The notes beneath the pieces were generated by a model. That model searched no databases. It had not been told where the DNA came from and saw nothing but the letters and a program-made list of their open reading frames with translations. Positions 1 to 6,862 of a stretch of DNA of 64,000 nucleotides are shown here, one piece after another (the first letter of the stretch is position 1; every line of letters starts with the position of its first letter). The stretch covers positions 744,001 through 808,000 of the forward strand of contig CP046866.1 of the NCBI GenBank assembly GCA_009789175.1, given 5' to 3'. The position numbers and the translations under genes are program-made. The stretch is from Salinibaculum litoreum (GTDB lineage: Archaea; Halobacteriota; Halobacteria; Halobacteriales; Haloarculaceae).

Positions 1-4
1 TGAG

Positions 5-652
5 ATGGGTGCTGATAACGGTACCATCGTTGCCCGGCTCCTCGAGATCTATCAAGCGCTCATAGCCCAGAACGAGGAAGAAGAAGGAGTTCCTGTTGAA
101 GCGTACAAGAACATCGACATCGATGCACTCCCAGACGCGCTCAACCGGGTGTCGTGGGAGGGCAACGCGACTGATGTTGCAGGCCGTCTCGCCTCAAATC
201 TCATTCTCATACACGCGCTTCCGAATGCGAACCATCGGACTGCTGTTGCCCTGGTTCAGTTCTACCTCCGTCGGATTGCTCCCGATTTCTCGATGCCAGA
301 GACCTCCGTGGAAATCGACTCAGAGATATACGACTGGCGGGAGTGGGTAAACACGTATATTAACGAGTCAAAGCGTCTCTTGACGGTTCGTCGGAAGAAT
401 GTGCTCCTCAAACATCTCTCTGACTTCGGAGCGACAACGCTTGAGCGGAAACACGAGGTCCAGATCGACTTGACGGCATACGAGCTGGATATGTATCCTG
501 CAGAAGCGAAAACAGTCTACGCAACAGCGCACGAGGAACTCTGGATCGAATTCGTCGAAGAGGCAGTTGAGCGCACCGACAACCCCGAGCTGATGGAGGC
601 CCCTGGACTATCGAAGACGGAGTTCGCAGAGAAAATTCGGACCCTCGAGTAA
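5..652 (+). CDS. Fic/Doc-like protein, degenerate Fic motif
   Basis: A 215-residue protein. Around residues 70-82 it reads HALPNANHRTA, which matches the layout of the Fic/Doc active-site motif HxFx(D/E)GNxR but has Ala and His at positions that are usually Gly. Fic proteins transfer AMP or phosphate to target proteins, and Doc is the toxin of phage P1 addiction modules. The C-terminal part is charged and was not recognised. The reading frame is open to the left edge, so the true start may lie upstream. The convergent small ORF at 663-767 might be a partner, but Doc antitoxins usually sit upstream on the same strand. The fold call is moderately sure; activity is inference. Confidence 0.6.
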   Translation: MGADNGTIVARLLEIYQALIAQNEEEEGVPVEAYKNIDIDALPDALNRVSWEGNATDVAGRLASNLILIHALPNANHRTAVALVQFYLRRIAPDFSMPETSVEIDSEIYDWREWVNTYINESKRLLTVRRKNVLLKHLSDFGATTLERKHEVQIDLTAYELDMYPAEAKTVYATAHEELWIEFVEEAVERTDNPELMEAPGLSKTEFAEKIRTLE

Positions 653-662
653 GCGGCGTGCG

Positions 663-767
663 CTAGTCTTGGAGCGTCGCGACCGTGCGGCCGGTTTCTT
701 CGGCCTCTTCGCTCCGCGACATCCCGTATGTTGCGAGAGCCTCCTCAACCGCGTCGTCCAGACTCAT
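663..767 (-). CDS. Short hypothetical protein (34 aa)
   Basis: A small acidic ORF starting MSLDDAVEEALATYG and ending TVATLQD, read leftward and ending 11 bases after the stop of the Fic-like gene, so the two are convergent. Its composition (Glu, Ala, Asp rich with a predicted helix) fits haloarchaeal coding sequence. The size and helix resemble short antitoxin tails, but no family was recognised. It could also be the end of a decayed gene. Confidence 0.35.
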   Translation of the reverse strand: MSLDDAVEEALATYGMSRSEEAEETGRTVATLQD

Positions 768-1043
768 TGGTCAGGCAGATCTTGGCTCTGCCGACGGATA
801 AAGTCTCGCACGATTTGGGTTTAATGTTGCATCGGCTAACTCGCCAACCGTGCAGGACCGATCCCGCAAATAGTCGATAACCCGTAGCTCCGTCCCCTCT
901 CATAGATTCCAATCTCTCCGATGTATTCATAATCATATCGAGTAGAGTGGAATACAGACTCTTGGCGCTCAGATCGAGTGGTCAAATAGTGAGACAGTTG
1001 TGCAACCGTATTTTGGAGAGGCAATTCGATCTGCGAGTCCGAA

Positions 1044-1664
1044 CTACTCGGGAGGCGACGTGAACAGGCGCCGATACTCGTTAAGCCACTCAATCTCGTG
1101 GTATGCCACGTCGTTCTGAATGTCGTATTCAAGCGGGAGTGGATCCGAACGGTGGGCTGTAAACGTGAGGTTGATCTCGATACAGGGTCCGTGCTCGGAG
1201 ACGCACTCGAAGCCATCGTCAACGGGGTATACAACGCTAAACCAGCGAATCTGGAACCCAAAGTGGTCACACACATCTCTGACGACGGCAGCGTCACAAT
1301 AGGGCGTGTGGACCCACAGTTCCCCGCCAGCGTACGCCTGATCTTTGACACACCAGACCGCATCGAGTGACCGGAGAAACTTCGCAGCGCGATTGTAGTG
1401 CGCTTCAGTCAGGCGGTCCCACCAGTGGTACTCCTCGACGTCGTCAACGAGGAGCTGGAGGCAATCACCACACACATCATACGCCCGCTCACCAAGGGAG
1501 ATTTCGTGGAGTTTGTCGGACTGGGTGGTGTTACACGCATCGCACGGAGGGGAAGCACCACTGCACTGGCATCCGGGGGATGATCGCTGTTCGGTGTGGT
1601 TGGAATACCCGCTGTTTGCACTCTCTGGCTTCTGAGATTCGTTTGAGTCGGTATTCTCGGTCAT
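1044..1664 (-). CDS. Hypothetical protein with cysteine pairs
   Basis: A 206-residue acidic protein. Its N-terminal 30 residues are low complexity (Ser, Glu, Asn). Cysteine pairs follow (CQC, CDAC near residues 33-45 and CGDC near residue 65), which suggests a small zinc-binding module. After it come a Trp- and His-containing stretch (EEYHWWDRL) and a mixed alpha/beta C-terminal half. Codon use and acidity support real coding. No family was recognised. It stands alone between two non-coding stretches in the accessory region. Confidence 0.6.
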   Translation of the reverse strand: MTENTDSNESQKPESANSGYSNHTEQRSSPGCQCSGASPPCDACNTTQSDKLHEISLGERAYDVCGDCLQLLVDDVEEYHWWDRLTEAHYNRAAKFLRSLDAVWCVKDQAYAGGELWVHTPYCDAAVVRDVCDHFGFQIRWFSVVYPVDDGFECVSEHGPCIEINLTFTAHRSDPLPLEYDIQNDVAYHEIEWLNEYRRLFTSPPE

Positions 1665-2388
1665 TGGTATCCAACCGAGAACCGTCAGTCACGCCGTGTG
1701 ACTGGGCTCCCGGCTAGAACCGAACCGACGATCGGCCACTCATCTATCGTCACAGAGAGCAGGTTGGTGTAAATAGTTTCTGTGAATCCAATCGAGGACA
1801 CCGGCCAGCACCCGGCTATCGACGACAGCCGATCCTAGACGATGAACGTCATATGTAACCGTATCTCGAAGTGTGACTGCCGTGCCTGTGAGTAACACAC
1901 CCAAACTAATTTTAATACAATTGCCACGATATTGTCTGCTGACGTTCGATACACTCCTCAAACCGAGAGAGTTCAACACGATGATCATCACTCGCCTCAC
2001 CCCGCGGCGTGCTCGTTCTCGCTTAGCCGCGGGTCCCGTGTTCGGCGAGTGCCTACAAGATCAGCGTGCGAAGAGCCCGGGCGCAAACCGCCGGATCCAC
2101 GTCGACTTCGAATACGAGAGTTCGACGCAATCCGGCGACGGCCGGACACTCTCACCCGCATAACTCGGCCCCCATACGGACTACCCGTCACGGGTCGGGG
2201 AACACGGGATTGCCGCCTGCCTGTGCCCAGTACTCGCTCAGGACACAGCCTAATACGAGTGCGGGATGCCAGGCTCGCGGCTGATTGGTTTCCGTTCGTT
2301 TCGATACAGGGTCGAACGGGCTCCGTCCGCGCTGAGCGCACGGAAGTCGTTAGCCAACAGCCCCGCAGCGAGAGCTGCGGCTACGTCG
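1665..2388. other. Gene-poor stretch before the tRNA array
   Basis: No convincing gene was found on either strand. Open frames here are short and lack the acidic composition seen in neighbouring genes. A low-GC patch near 1890-1990 could hold a promoter for the array. The DNA just before 2389 is the likely 5' leader of the tRNA cluster transcript. Confidence 0.5.
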
Positions 2389-2464
2389 AGCCCCGGAGTC
2401 TCCGCTGGCGAGGGACGCCGGACTTTGAATCCGGAGGTCGCCGGTTCGATTCCGGCCGGGGCGA
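2389..2464 (+). tRNA. tRNA-Gln(TTG)
   Basis: First gene of the array. The anticodon arm CCGGA-CTTTGAA-TCCGG gives anticodon TTG. The T-arm is GCCGG-TTCGATT-CCGGC and the D-stem is GTCT/GGAC. The acceptor strands AGCCCCG and CGGGGCG pair except for A1-G72; a weak first pair is common in Gln tRNAs. Position 8 is G instead of the usual T. Only three bases separate it from the Asp gene. Confidence 0.8.
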
Positions 2465-2467
2465 CAT

Positions 2468-2541
2468 GCCGACGTGGTGTAATCCGGCGAGCATACGGTC
2501 CTGTCACGGCCGTGATCCGGGTTCAAATCCCGGCGTCGGCG
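2468..2541 (+). tRNA. tRNA-Asp(GTC)
   Basis: Cloverleaf with acceptor GCCGACG/CGTCGGC, T-arm CCGGG-TTCAAAT-CCCGG and anticodon arm CGGTC-CTGTCAC-GGCCG, anticodon GTC. Discriminator G fits aspartate. Canonical T8. Confidence 0.93.
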
Positions 2542-2790
2542 TGGATGCGTGGCGTGGCCACGTGGGGATACCCATCGAGGTAGGCAGCCCGTTGGTGCGA
2601 TCAGCTGGATCGTTCCTACGATGCTGGGCCCAGCAGGGTCTGCAACCTACATGAGCCGGTGTGGTATTCCCGGGAGCACCCGAAGTACGTCCCCGCGATG
2701 AGACGCGCAACCACGACTACTCGGTCGCGGTTGCGCAGTTGGAAAGTCGTACAGATAGATAATCAGCTGCCGAACGCTCGGCAGTCCCGT

Positions 2791-2863
2791 GAGCCGATGG
2801 TCCAGCGGACGATGATCTGTACCTTGGGCGCACAGGACCGAGGTTCGAATCCTCGTCGGCTCA
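2791..2863 (+). tRNA. tRNA-Pro(TGG)
   Basis: Acceptor GAGCCGA/TCGGCTC with discriminator A and T-arm CGAGG-TTCGAAT-CCTCG. The anticodon arm TGTAC-CTTGGGC-GCACA gives TGG. The fourth pair of the anticodon stem is an A-C mismatch and the D-stem has a weak fourth pair, so this gene is somewhat decayed or tolerant. Confidence 0.85.
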
Positions 2864-2867
2864 CTGT

Positions 2868-2954
2868 GCCGCGACTGGGTATTGGGGAACCCAGCGGCCT
2901 GCTATGCCGTGGCCGTCTGCTATCGGTCTCCCGGTTCGAATCCGGGTCGCGGCG
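2868..2954 (+). tRNA. tRNA-Ser(GCT)
   Basis: Class II tRNA with a long variable arm. Acceptor GCCGCGA/TCGCGGC, discriminator G as in Ser tRNAs, D-stem GGGT/ACCC, anticodon arm GCGGC-CTGCTAT-GCCGT (anticodon GCT), T-arm CCCGG-TTCGAAT-CCGGG. Position 8 is C rather than T. It begins four bases after tRNA-Pro. Confidence 0.9.
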
Positions 2955-2956
2955 TC

Positions 2957-3097
2957 ATGACAACGAATGTCTGCCCTGCCTGCGAGGAGGAAGCGTTCCG
3001 TCACGTCCCGATCGGTGAAACAACGTCTATCGACACGATTGGAAGCGTGGAAATCTGCGTCACCGAGGACGGCGCATACTTCCACGGAACAAGGTGA
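2957..3097 (+). CDS. Small CPxC zinc-ribbon-like protein (46 aa)
   Basis: This ORF starts two bases after tRNA-Ser(GCT), with ATG at 2957, and begins MTTNVCPACEEEAF. One CPxC pair is at residues 6-9 and a further Cys lies near residue 33 (VEICVTEDG). Tiny proteins with a single zinc knuckle are frequent in haloarchaea and their viruses, and small ORFs tucked between tRNA genes are typical of phage tRNA arrays. The start choice avoids overlap with the tRNA. No function was assigned. Confidence 0.5.
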   Translation: MTTNVCPACEEEAFRHVPIGETTSIDTIGSVEICVTEDGAYFHGTR

Positions 3098-3239
3098 CCA
3101 CCATCCATCCCTGCTGTGACTGGATGCTGATGAGCACATTCGCCTCGGTAGTGAGGGTCAGAAGCTGAGTAATGCGCGTCTTCCGGTGTCCCGGTGAGAA
3201 ACGCGAGGCGGGCTTGTCGGAGCGAGTTCCGACGGAGAT

Positions 3240-3321
3240 GGTGAGACATGCGGATAGGCGACCGCGCTCGGTTTGAAACCGAGAGCCGCGAGGCTTCGGA
3301 GTTCGACTCTCCGTCTCACCG
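3240..3321 (+). tRNA. tRNA-Ser(TGA)
   Basis: Class II tRNA with acceptor GGTGAGA/TCTCACC and discriminator G. Anticodon arm CTCGG-TTTGAAA-CCGAG gives TGA. T-arm CGGAG-TTCGACT-CTCCG. The D-stem is GCGG/CCGC, preceded by CAT, one base more than the usual two-base linker, and position 8 is C. Confidence 0.88.
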
Positions 3322-3323
3322 TT

Positions 3324-3409
3324 GGCGGGATTTCCGTAGCTTGGTCAAGGGACTGCGTTGGAACCGCAGCGTCCGCAAGGACACGAGTGTTCAAATGGCT
3401 CTCCCGCCG
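3324..3409 (+). tRNA. tRNA-Ser(GGA)
   Basis: Class II tRNA two bases after tRNA-Ser(TGA). Acceptor GGCGGGA/TCCCGCC, discriminator G, anticodon arm CTGCG-TTGGAAC-CGCAG, anticodon GGA. The T-stem GAGTG/GGCTC has a mismatch next to the loop TTCAAAT and the D-stem pairs weakly. Confidence 0.85.
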
Positions 3410-3456
3410 CTGCGTGCCGAAGTGATTCGCAGAGTCGCTGGCAATTCTCGAATTGC

Positions 3457-3538
3457 GCCGCCATGCCAGAGTGGTCAAACGGACACGGTCGAGACCCGTG
3501 TGGTTAGTCCTTCCCAGGTTCGAATCCTGGTGGCGGCA
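3457..3538 (+). tRNA. tRNA-Leu(GAG), with C33
   Basis: Class II tRNA with acceptor GCCGCCA/TGGCGGC, discriminator A and T-arm CCAGG-TTCGAAT-CCTGG. The anticodon arm CACGG-TCGAGAC-CCGTG gives GAG. Position 33, nearly always T, is C here. The long variable arm and discriminator A fit leucine. Confidence 0.85.
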
Positions 3539-3580
3539 TCCGGCCATCGTGCCTGTAGACAATTCTCGCTTCACCGTTAC

Positions 3581-3663
3581 GTCGCCGTACTCAAGTGGTC
3601 AACGAGAAGCGGTTCAGACCCGCTGGCGTAGGTCCTTCCGAGGTTCGAATCCTCGCGGCGACA
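3581..3663 (+). tRNA. tRNA-Leu(CAG)
   Basis: Class II tRNA with acceptor GTCGCCG/CGGCGAC, discriminator A, anticodon arm AGCGG-TTCAGAC-CCGCT (anticodon CAG) and T-arm CGAGG-TTCGAAT-CCTCG. Normal T33. It is followed after four bases by tRNA-Tyr. Confidence 0.92.
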
Positions 3664-3667
3664 TTTT

Positions 3668-3738
3668 CTCCCTGTGGTCTAGCGGTACGATGCCTCCCTG
3701 TAGAGGAGGAGACGCACGTTCGAGTCGTGCCGGGGAGA
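3668..3738 (+). tRNA. tRNA-Tyr(GTA)
   Basis: Acceptor CTCCCTG/CGGGGAG including one T-G pair, discriminator A, anticodon arm CCTCC-CTGTAGA-GGAGG (anticodon GTA), T-arm GCACG-TTCGAGT-CGTGC. The C1-G72 pair is the archaeal identity element for tyrosine. Confidence 0.93.
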
Positions 3739-3742
3739 CTGC

Positions 3743-3869
3743 GGGACGGTGGAAGAGCCTGGCATTCACACACTCTCACCGAGTTTTCACCGGAGAGCCG
3801 GTGCGACGGTGAGAGTTCCTTCGTCTCACCTGTAATGAGAACACGCAGGTTCGAATCCTGCCCGTCCCA
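3743..3869 (+). tRNA. tRNA-Thr(TGT) with an insert in the D-loop
   Basis: Acceptor GGGACGG/CCGTCCC with discriminator A, T-arm GCAGG-TTCGAAT-CCTGC, anticodon arm TCTCA-CCTGTAA-TGAGA giving TGT with C at position 33. The D-stem GAAG at 3752-3755 pairs with CTTC near 3818-3821, but about 60 bases lie between the strands where 8-12 are normal. The excess forms its own hairpin: CTCTCACC (3773-3780) pairs with GGTGAGAG (3808-3815), and inside it CACCGG (3788-3793) pairs with CCGGTG (3798-3803). This looks like an intron at a non-canonical site. Euryarchaeal introns usually sit at 37/38; D-loop introns are known mainly from Thermoproteales. Confidence 0.72.
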
Positions 3870-3903
3870 CTGGCCGACGACTCGTTCCAGACGAGACCAA
3901 CCC

Positions 3904-3976
3904 GCTCCAGTGGAGTAGCGGCCAAACTCACGGCCCTCTCACGGCCGAGCCCCCGGTTCGAATCCGGGCTGGAGCA
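3904..3976 (+). tRNA. tRNA-Glu(CTC)
   Basis: Acceptor GCTCCAG/CTGGAGC, discriminator A, anticodon arm CGGCC-CTCTCAC-GGCCG (anticodon CTC), T-arm CCCGG-TTCGAAT-CCGGG. Close to the standard haloarchaeal tRNA-Glu layout. Confidence 0.93.
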
Positions 3977-4081
3977 TTCTCCAACAGTCCGAGACCTCTC
4001 ACTTCCAGCCGACGAGACTGAGGGACACGGACAGCTGTGGAGAACTAAGAGATGCCCATGAGTGAGTTCCGAATTGTGTGC

Positions 4082-4152
4082 TGCGGGATAGGATAATGGC
4101 AGTCCACGGGGCTCATATCCCCGAGGCCCAGGTTCGACTCCTGGTCCCGCAA
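4082..4152 (+). tRNA. tRNA-Met/Ile2 (CAT)
   Basis: Acceptor TGCGGGA/TCCCGCA with a T1-A72 pair, discriminator A, D-stem GGAT/GTCC, anticodon arm CGGGG-CTCATAT-CCCCG (anticodon CAT), T-arm CCAGG-TTCGACT-CCTGG. It lacks the initiator features (A1, three G-C pairs in a row in the anticodon stem as part of the initiator consensus). It may be elongator Met or an Ile tRNA whose C34 is modified to agmatidine; the sequence alone does not decide. Confidence 0.88.
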
Positions 4153-4164
4153 TGGAGGACAACA

Positions 4165-4569
4165 ATGGGACTATTCGATACAGTCGAACTCTACGACGAT
4201 GTCCACCTGCCAGAGTACCCCGAAGGGATTACTCCTGCCGAGGACGTCGACTGGCAGACGAAAGGCATCGATCGACCGACCATGGCCACATTTCGGATTA
4301 CGGCGGACGGTCGGCTCCTCGAAGAGGAGTGGCACACCGAAGCGGTCCCGCCGGAAGACCGGCCATACGCGAGCCGTGACGACGTCGACGAGGAAGATCT
4401 CCTCTACATGGCCGGCTGTCGGAACCGAGTCCACGACGGCTGGATCGAACGAGACGACTACCACGGCCGCTTCGAGCTCAAACACTCCTTCGAGAATCTC
4501 GATACACTCGTCACGTATCAAGTGACGTTCACGCACGGGCAACTCGAGGGGTTCGAACGCCTGCGATAA
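4165..4569 (+). CDS. Phage-like protein between tRNAs
   Basis: A 134-residue acidic protein starting MGLFDTVELYDDVHLP, with WQTKGIDRPTMATFRITADG near residues 32-51 and LVTYQVTFTHGQLEGF near the end. Small proteins beginning MG(L/M)FD with a downstream WQTKD...Y.I..DGRL pattern occur widely in tailed phages as uncharacterised proteins, so a viral origin is likely (recollection of family pattern, not a search). The ATG lies 13 bases after tRNA-Met and leaves the tRNA intact. A longer upstream start would run through the tRNA and is rejected. No function is proposed. Confidence 0.7.
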   Translation: MGLFDTVELYDDVHLPEYPEGITPAEDVDWQTKGIDRPTMATFRITADGRLLEEEWHTEAVPPEDRPYASRDDVDEEDLLYMAGCRNRVHDGWIERDDYHGRFELKHSFENLDTLVTYQVTFTHGQLEGFERLR

Positions 4570-4616
4570 TCCGTGCGTATCCGCCGCACCTCAGCGCTTG
4601 ATTTCGTCCCTACTGC

Positions 4617-4692
4617 GCTCCCGGAGTCTCCGTTGGCGAGAGACGCCACCCTTTCAAGGTGGAGGTCGGGGGTTCGATTCCCCTCGGGAGCA
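4617..4692 (+). tRNA. tRNA-Glu(TTC), unusual D-arm
   Basis: Acceptor GCTCCCG/CGGGAGC, discriminator A, D-stem GTCT/AGAC, anticodon arm CCACC-CTTTCAA-GGTGG (anticodon TTC), T-arm GGGGG-TTCGATT-CCCCT. Position 8 is G and the D-loop is CCGTTGGCGAG. The same D-arm design occurs in tRNA-Gln at 2389, which suggests that the two are related by duplication in the array and differ from the Glu(CTC) gene. Confidence 0.87.
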
Positions 4693-4852
4693 CTCGGGGG
4701 GCTGGCCCTGACAGCGTTTTTTCCGTGTCTGACATAGCGGGCAGCCACGGATCCGTGACGCTGTCACGGTCGGCTTTCCCCAAGCGTGTGGTCGTCGAGG
4801 TGGTGCGTTTCTTCGCCCGCAAAGCACACCAACGGGAGTCATAGCCCGTCGC

Positions 4853-4940
4853 GCCACCGGTTGCCCGACCGCACGTGGCGACCGTCGAGTCGGAGCATTG
4901 CTTCGCTAGGAACTCGCAGGTTCAAATCCTGTCGGTGGCG
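4853..4940 (+). tRNA. tRNA-Ser(CGA)-like gene, degenerate anticodon arm
   Basis: The acceptor GCCACCG/CGGTGGC and T-arm GCAGG-TTCAAAT-CCTGT are clear and the discriminator is G, as in the other Ser genes here. The D-stem can be TGCC/GGCG. The anticodon region reads ACCG-TCGAGT-CGG: CGA would be the anticodon, but only a three-pair stem and a six-base loop form. A long variable arm fits class II. It is either a decayed tRNA-Ser(CGA) or one with an unrecognised fold. Confidence 0.55.
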
Positions 4941-4970
4941 CAGTCCATCGAGAACATCCCGGACAAAGAG

Positions 4971-5098
4971 CGTACGAGAGGACGCTCGACACCGGTCCCG
5001 CTCCGACAGTTTTCCGGTCGCCGTGTCGCCAGTGGCCGTCGATCTGGAGCGCTACGTCGATGGCACATTACGGGTTCGAATCCCGTCGTTCGCTCCAG
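4971..5098 (+). ncRNA. tRNA-like element upstream of the Ro gene
   Basis: A perfect T-arm is present, ACGGG-TTCGAAT-CCCGT (5070-5086), but no normal cloverleaf can be drawn. One closing helix is CTGGAGCG (5044-5051) with CGCTCCAG (5091-5098), giving a 55-base minihelix that lacks D- and anticodon arms. Another is GCGTACG (4971-4977) with CGTTCGC (5087-5093), six of seven pairs, enclosing 109 bases. A further hairpin CGACA...TGTCG lies inside. Bacterial Y RNAs bound by Ro proteins carry tRNA-like modules, and this element ends about 210 bases before the Ro start. A decayed or intron-bearing tRNA is the alternative. Confidence 0.4.
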
Positions 5099-5117
5099 AA
5101 ATTGTCCGGCCACTCGT

Positions 5118-5192
5118 GTTCCCGTAGCTCAGTCAGGACAGAGCACCGGCCTTCGAAGCCGGGTGTCGCACGTTCGAATCGTGCCGGGAACG
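5118..5192 (+). tRNA. tRNA-Arg(TCG)
   Basis: Acceptor GTTCCCG/CGGGAAC, discriminator G, T8, D-arm GCTC...GAGC, anticodon arm CCGGC-CTTCGAA-GCCGG (anticodon TCG), T-arm GCACG-TTCGAAT-CGTGC. A clean canonical gene. A hairpin CAGCC...GGCTG follows at about 5195-5215. Confidence 0.94.
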
Positions 5193-5305
5193 TCCAGCCG
5201 AGCGAAGCGAGGCTGGTTCGGGAAGTTTCTCTCCCGATACTCGCTGCTCACAGAGCGTGTGGGCAGCTGCGATCGGAGTCGCCTGTTGCGGCTCCGGGTG
5301 ATAGG

Positions 5306-6835
5306 ATGGAATTCAACACGCCAAAGCAAACGGTCGCGGAGGCAACGCGGACCACCAACTATGAAGGTGGAGAAGCGTTCGAGCCTGCCGACCCCCGACT
5401 CGCACTGTACAAGCGCACGATCAACCAACTGCTGGAGGGCTCGTTCTACGAGACCGATGACGAGCAGCTGGCTGCTGTCGTTCACCAGTTCGATGCCGCC
5501 GCAAACGAGGATCCGGAGTTCGTCCTGAAGCTCGCAGCCTATGCGCGCCAGGAGCTCTACTTGCGGGACATCCCACAAGTGCTACTCGTACTGGCGGCCA
5601 ACGACGACCGGTTCAAGGACGACTCCCCCGAGTCGCTCATCCGCGAATGGGCGCCGGCGATCATCCAGCGGATGGACGAGACGGCCACCGCGCTCGCGGT
5701 CCACGATCAGCTGTTTGGCGGGACTGCGCCGTGGCCGCTTCGACGCGGGATCGAGGACGCGCTGGTGGAGATGGCCGACGCCTACACGCTGGGCAAGTAC
5801 GAGCTGTCGCGGCGCGAGGTGACGCTACACGACGTCTTCAACCGCGTCCACCCCACGCCCGTCGACGCCGAGCAGGAAGCGCTCTTCGAGCGGTTCATGC
5901 GCGGCGGCCTCGACGACTATCCCGACGTCGACCCGTTGCCGGCGCCCAACACCTGGGAGACGGTTATCTCCGAGCGCGGCAACACCCAAGCCGCCTGGGA
6001 ACTGCTCATCGAGGACGACGAGTACACGTTGCCCATCTTCGCATCGATCCGGAACCTCCGGAACATGCTCGAAGCCGGCGTTCCGGAGGACACCGTCGTG
6101 GATCACCTCGACCTAGAGGCAGTCCGACACGCGCCGCTGTACCCGTTCCGGTACTACCAGGCCTACACCGCGCTGCAAGACGCGGATGTCCAGGCACCGA
6201 CGGTCGAGCAGTGGCTCGAAGACGCAATTGATGTCGCGGTCGAGACGGTGCCTGGCGGATTCGGCGATACCGTTGTCGCGGTCGACCTGTCGGGATCGAT
6301 GGATCAGCCGCTGTCCACGAACAGCACGCTCCGACTGAAGGAGATCGGTGCGTTGTTCGGTGCGATCCTGGCCGACCAGGGTGCTGACGTCGGCGGGTTC
6401 GGCGACGACTTCCAGACCGTTCCGATGCACGTCGACACGCCAGTCCTGCAGCGCCAAGCGGCGGTGTTGGCGATCGACGAGGACGTCGGGAACTCGACGA
6501 ACGGCTGGAAGGCGATCAAGCACCTCCGCGAGCGAGGTGAGCCCGTCGAACGCATCGTCGTCTTCACCGATATGCAGATCTGGGACAACACGCCGTTCAC
6601 GGCCCGCGATTCCCAGACGGTCAAAGACGCGTTCGATGCGTATCGAGACGAGGTGTTTGCGGACACCGCGCTGTATCTCGTCGATCTCGCGGCCTATGGC
6701 GACCTGGTGACCCCAGAAGGCTACGAGAACGTCTACAACATCTCGGGATGGTCGGAGAACGTCCTCTCGTTCATCGAACACGCCGAGAATCCGAAGCAGA
6801 TCATCGATGAGATCGAGGCGTTCGAGCCGACCTAG
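5306..6835 (+). CDS. rsr: Ro60/Rsr-like TROVE-vWA RNA-binding protein
   Basis: A 509-residue protein, close in length to bacterial Rsr (about 530). Residues 1-310 are alpha-helical and match the TROVE ring that binds misfolded small RNAs and Y RNAs; the stretch starting YEGGEAFEPADPRLALYKRT is typical. Residues 322-509 are a von Willebrand A domain with the MIDAS motif DLSGS at 327-331 followed by Met-Asp, a later TNGWKAI segment and FTDMQIWD, so metal binding looks intact. Ro proteins take part in noncoding RNA quality control and pair with 3'-5' exonucleases in bacteria. The start ATG at 5306 is preceded by GGTGATAGG; starts further upstream would run through tRNA-Arg. It sits inside the tRNA array between Arg and Gly. 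Ro proteins are uncommon in archaea. Confidence 0.93.
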   Translation: MEFNTPKQTVAEATRTTNYEGGEAFEPADPRLALYKRTINQLLEGSFYETDDEQLAAVVHQFDAAANEDPEFVLKLAAYARQELYLRDIPQVLLVLAANDDRFKDDSPESLIREWAPAIIQRMDETATALAVHDQLFGGTAPWPLRRGIEDALVEMADAYTLGKYELSRREVTLHDVFNRVHPTPVDAEQEALFERFMRGGLDDYPDVDPLPAPNTWETVISERGNTQAAWELLIEDDEYTLPIFASIRNLRNMLEAGVPEDTVVDHLDLEAVRHAPLYPFRYYQAYTALQDADVQAPTVEQWLEDAIDVAVETVPGGFGDTVVAVDLSGSMDQPLSTNSTLRLKEIGALFGAILADQGADVGGFGDDFQTVPMHVDTPVLQRQAAVLAIDEDVGNSTNGWKAIKHLRERGEPVERIVVFTDMQIWDNTPFTARDSQTVKDAFDAYRDEVFADTALYLVDLAAYGDLVTPEGYENVYNISGWSENVLSFIEHAENPKQIIDEIEAFEPT

Positions 6836-6862
6836 CCCTGTCTGTATCTTTTCTTTGAGGAC

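Noticed and set aside
1932-2654. 240-codon open frame on the plus strand
   Set aside because: It runs through the Gln and Asp tRNA genes and has an Arg/Pro/Ser-rich composition unlike real haloarchaeal proteins.
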